A DNA stretch of 64,000 nucleotides, from the NCBI GenBank assembly GCA_036245525.1, contig BTPG01000004.1, positions 18,589,103 through 18,653,102 of the forward strand. The letters are read 5' to 3'. Source of the DNA: Semisulcospira habei. Its lineage: Eukaryota > Mollusca > Gastropoda > Semisulcospiridae. Shown here piece after piece: positions 61,615 to 64,000 of this stretch. Numbering within the stretch: position 1 is the first letter of the stretch; each line of letters opens with the position of its first letter. The notes under the pieces are model-generated. The model was given only the letters and a program-made list of their open reading frames with translations, was not told where the DNA came from and made no database searches. The position numbers and the translations under genes were made by a program.

Positions 61615-61707
61615 CTTTTTTATTTGTCCGACAAAAAAATAAATAGAAAATTATATAGTGTAAAATGGCACTTTATTGACAAAAACCTATATAATAGACA
61701 AAATTAA

Positions 61708-62103
61708 TTACCAACAAATAAGCCACTTTCCTGGTATGTCTTCTGTTGTATCATGTTCAATCTTTTGCATGTGTAATATTGTTTTATTAACAGTAATAAA
61801 TTTAACATTTTTATTTTCTTTTTTTATTTGATGGTGTATTTGTAAACACATAATCTTAAACCAGTCAGATTTAGCATCATAAACTAAAAAATCATTTGTC
61901 CTATTATTATAACATGGAAAAGTATTAGAATATCCAAGATAAAAACTATATGTCATGTACATCTTCATCGGTGATGGGAGTTCTGAAAAAGGGCGTCTAA
62001 CTTGTGTTTTTAAGTCACTAATAAGCATAAAATCCCTGAAACTCGATGTAATATTCATGAATTTACCAATAGGCCAATTTTGATCCTCTTGTCCGTCCGT
62101 CAT
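61708..62103 (-). CDS. Uncharacterised 131-aa Polinton protein
   Basis: Start chosen at the ATG at 62103, directly after TCTATAAAA; the open frame extends 12 bp upstream to a TTG. No membrane helix or known domain. Aromatic-rich (MKMYMTYSFYLGYSN) with a mixed charged C-terminus. It lies between polymerase and ATPase in the same direction, spaced 93 and 26 bp. Function unknown. Confidence 0.5.
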   Translation of the reverse strand: MTDGQEDQNWPIGKFMNITSSFRDFMLISDLKTQVRRPFSELPSPMKMYMTYSFYLGYSNTFPCYNNRTNDFLVYDAKSDWFKIMCLQIHHQIKKENKNVKFITVNKTILHMQKIEHDTTEDIPGKWLICW

Positions 62104-62129
62104 TTTTATAGACAAACCAAAAAGATAAA

Positions 62130-62735
62130 TTAATTTACTAACCCATACCCTGTGGGCTGATCTGTCTTTAAAATGAGCTTTAGATGCTTAGTTGATTTCA
62201 GTTTATTTTTTACATCATCCCGTTCTTGCTTATTTGGAATGACATCGTTTTCTCTGAGACAGTCTTCGAAGCTGTCACGATCTTTACAGTAAAACAAACA
62301 GATAAACTTTAACTGTTCTCGAAAATCTTTCAGTACAGCATTATATTTCTGAGTGAGAATCCATACACTTATGTTTGCATGTCTGCCACTGAAGGCAAGT
62401 TCTGCTAAAGTATTTCTCTTTTTGACAATGTCTTTCTCTGCAGAGCAATCATCGACAATAAATAAAGTTGACTGTCCTTCAAATTGCTTGTAAAAATATT
62501 GTAGGTAGTCATTCAGTTTTTTCTCAGGGTCGACTAAATAGATATTACTGTCAGTCCAAATGAATAAACGGTTGTGATAAGCTTTGTTGTGTTTTATTGT
62601 TGGACAAAATATTACAATGTTTTCAAAGTGGTGTATGTATCTTGTTTGTAAGAGGTTAAGTACAAATTCAGTTTTACCACACCCTGTGGCACCACAAAAC
62701 AATCCACAGTGTGGATCGAGTGTCATTAAGTTCAT
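62130..62735 (-). CDS. Genome-packaging ATPase (FtsK/HerA, A32-like)
   Basis: 201 aa from ATG at 62735 (preceded by TATTAAA). Walker A GLFCGATGCGKTEF near residue 14, Walker B STLFIVDDCSAE near residue 96, and a sensor-type SVWILTQKYNA segment. The compact size and this motif order match Polinton/adenovirus-lineage packaging ATPases, which drive DNA into preformed capsids. An upstream in-frame GTG would overlap the capsid gene and is less likely. Adjacent to the major capsid gene. Confidence 0.85.
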   Translation of the reverse strand: MNLMTLDPHCGLFCGATGCGKTEFVLNLLQTRYIHHFENIVIFCPTIKHNKAYHNRLFIWTDSNIYLVDPEKKLNDYLQYFYKQFEGQSTLFIVDDCSAEKDIVKKRNTLAELAFSGRHANISVWILTQKYNAVLKDFREQLKFICLFYCKDRDSFEDCLRENDVIPNKQERDDVKNKLKSTKHLKLILKTDQPTGYGLVN

Positions 62736-62754
62736 TTTAATACACAATATAATT

Positions 62755-64000
62755 TTAATATATGTGCCCACTCAGTCTGCTTTCTGCAATATTGAGTTGT
62801 GCGTCATAAATTAGATACAAATATATGTTTATGGCTGCAGCAGTTTCAACCTTTTTTTGTATCTGAATTGTTATTCCATCACTACCGTTCTCGACAGTTC
62901 GTCCTGACCCATGAAGATAGTCATCATCTGTACTACGAAGGTCTAACCACAGTGCATACTTGTTTGTCAGGTATTGACCAATCCTAACATCATACAGATG
63001 TAGATCTTTGCACACAATGTTTGCAGGTTTATCTCTAATCCTTCCACCCGCAAAATACTTTGTGATCTCATCGTAGTGTTGATAAGGTAACATTCCTGAA
63101 GCGTACACTTGATTAGGGCGGCCTTCGATTGTACAAGACAAATGTGTAATCTTAGGATTGTAGAATTTTTCTGAATCTCTTTTGTATGGACTCACCGGTT
63201 CAACAAACAACATAAGAATACCTTTCAGTGACCTAGCAGGTGTGTTTAAGTTTATGTTCCACATCGGGTCACTCTTGTCTTTGGGTATTAAACTATGTCT
63301 AATCACCCTGTCATAATAAATTGGAAGTCTTGACTGGTACTGATTTTGTATGAGTCTGGCTAGTTCAGTGTGTGTGACAATTTCATATTCCAAGGAAATG
63401 TTAGAGATCTTATATGTTGCATCTGTGGCAGATGATTTAATTACTTTGGAGTAGTCATTGAAGGTTAGTTCAAAACTCAGACGGTCATTCAGTGCTCCTT
63501 GATAATAAGGCAGATGAGCTGTTAGGATTTCAAACTCAAGTGGAATGTAGAATCTGGATCCATATGTTTCGGCCATTATAACATCCATGGCTGTATTAGT
63601 TACTTTATCTCTGGCGTCGATTCGAAGTTTACCAACATTATCTGGCTGTATGCCTTGGTAAATACGGTCTTCTCGTTCTTCTCTTGTTAGCCAAAGGTCT
63701 TTGTAACAGTAGAATACATCTGAGTCGTCAAGACTAAACACTTCCTGTCCTTCAAGTTTTACTTTAATAGTTCTAACAATTGCTCTGCCAAGAATGTCAA
63801 CTAGTGTTCTGTTTACGTCTGCGTCTGATGATAGTTCAATATTAAATGCTAGGCGTGCAGTGCCAGGAACAATAACGTCACTGGGACCTAGGTTTGGAAA
63901 CTTGACTGTAAGTGTTTGGTTCTGGTCTATGGTACTAGGATTGTTTGTGATGACTATTGTTTGTCGAATGCCCTTAACACCCAGGGGCTCACGTAGTTTT
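62755..64000 (-). CDS. Major capsid protein (double jelly-roll), N-terminus outside window
   Basis: The frame is open from 64000 to the stop at 62755, about 414 residues of the C-terminal part. Recognisable Polinton capsid segments: LGRAIVRTIKVKLEG, SLDDSDVFYCYKDLWLTREE, FYIPLEFEILTAHLPYYQ, NTPARSLKGILMLF and the C-terminal INIYLYLIYDAQLNI. There is no break. Together with the ATPase and the penton-like gene in copy A it supports a virion-forming lineage. Confidence 0.9.
   Translation of the reverse strand, partial: KLREPLGVKGIRQTIVITNNPSTIDQNQTLTVKFPNLGPSDVIVPGTARLAFNIELSSDADVNRTLVDILGRAIVRTIKVKLEGQEVFSLDDSDVFYCYKDLWLTREEREDRIYQGIQPDNVGKLRIDARDKVTNTAMDVIMAETYGSRFYIPLEFEILTAHLPYYQGALNDRLSFELTFNDYSKVIKSSATDATYKISNISLEYEIVTHTELARLIQNQYQSRLPIYYDRVIRHSLIPKDKSDPMWNINLNTPARSLKGILMLFVEPVSPYKRDSEKFYNPKITHLSCTIEGRPNQVYASGMLPYQHYDEITKYFAGGRIRDKPANIVCKDLHLYDVRIGQYLTNKYALWLDLRSTDDDYLHGSGRTVENGSDGITIQIQKKVETAAAINIYLYLIYDAQLNIAESRLSGHIY

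Larger units (their letters stand above)
55329..64000. mobile_element. Polinton/Maverick copy B, left end (runs off window)
   Basis: It starts at the AGAGATAG terminus after DIRS copy B4. Gene order: four small plus-strand genes, integrase (plus), then PolB, a small unknown, packaging ATPase and major capsid protein (all minus), the core Polinton set. Two homopolymer frameshifts (56342-56353 and about 58465-58471). A cysteine protease gene is not seen and would lie beyond 64000. Confidence 0.9.

Noticed and set aside
1..64000. One Polinton split by a 50-kb insertion
   Set aside because: In-frame host WDR26 exons and several independent retroelements lie between the two parts, and the ends facing inward are both element termini.
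1..64000. tRNA, rRNA or CRISPR arrays
   Set aside because: No cloverleaf, rRNA-like conserved block or regularly spaced short direct repeats with unique spacers was found by eye; the tandem repeats present are contiguous.

Overview
The window is animal nuclear DNA built almost entirely from mobile elements layered into the introns of one host gene. Four short minus-strand segments (32619-32757, 16040-16180, 15416-15535, 7633-7778) read as consecutive, phase-compatible exons of a WDR26 (CTLH/GID ubiquitin-ligase subunit) orthologue. The spliced gene, LINEs with CAAT/AACT tails and very TE-rich introns point to a metazoan. Tails of the type GACGTTAAGCAATGTACAAT make a mollusc my best guess, by recall only.

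Both window edges hold the end of a Polinton/Maverick (virus-like, self-synthesising DNA element). The left one (1-4791) shows its right end: a truncated membrane protein, a 417-aa tail-anchored protein, a penton-like minor capsid protein, a beta-rich protein, a two-helix membrane protein and a 21-codon ORF with late-domain motifs. The right one (55329-64000) shows its left end: four small, mostly membrane, proteins, a DDE integrase, protein-primed-type DNA polymerase B (frameshifted near its C-terminus), a small unknown protein, the packaging ATPase and the double-jelly-roll major capsid protein, which runs off the window. Their outer ends carry the same terminal inverted repeat in mirror orientation, and each repeat is itself a hairpin. 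They look like two insertions of one family about 50 kb apart.

Between them lie five decayed copies of one DIRS-like tyrosine-recombinase retrotransposon family (4792-7530, 16583-21521, 22438-31343, 33328-43857, 44173-55328), with inverted terminal repeats and an internal complementary region. A second, better preserved DIRS-like element lies at 7875-13096; its gag appears to contain a spliceosomal intron. Nested in these are two hAT-like DNA elements (5036-6314, 20581-21468), an RTE-type LINE (26748-29784) and a 3' fragment of it (53521-54388), a full-length I/Jockey-type LINE with a 15-bp target duplication (34999-41405) that itself contains a 385-bp tailed insert, and an internally deleted Ty3/gypsy LTR element (45944-50307).

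The remaining intron sequence holds a decayed piggyBac element (13470-14551), five copies of a hairpin MITE, a nearly perfect 116-bp-arm palindrome (21846-22103) and a run of 163-190 bp tandem repeats (about 31480-32400). No tRNA, rRNA or CRISPR was seen. The compact, intact-looking Polinton gene clusters are the most interesting content; most long GC-rich open frames in the DIRS copies are remnants.
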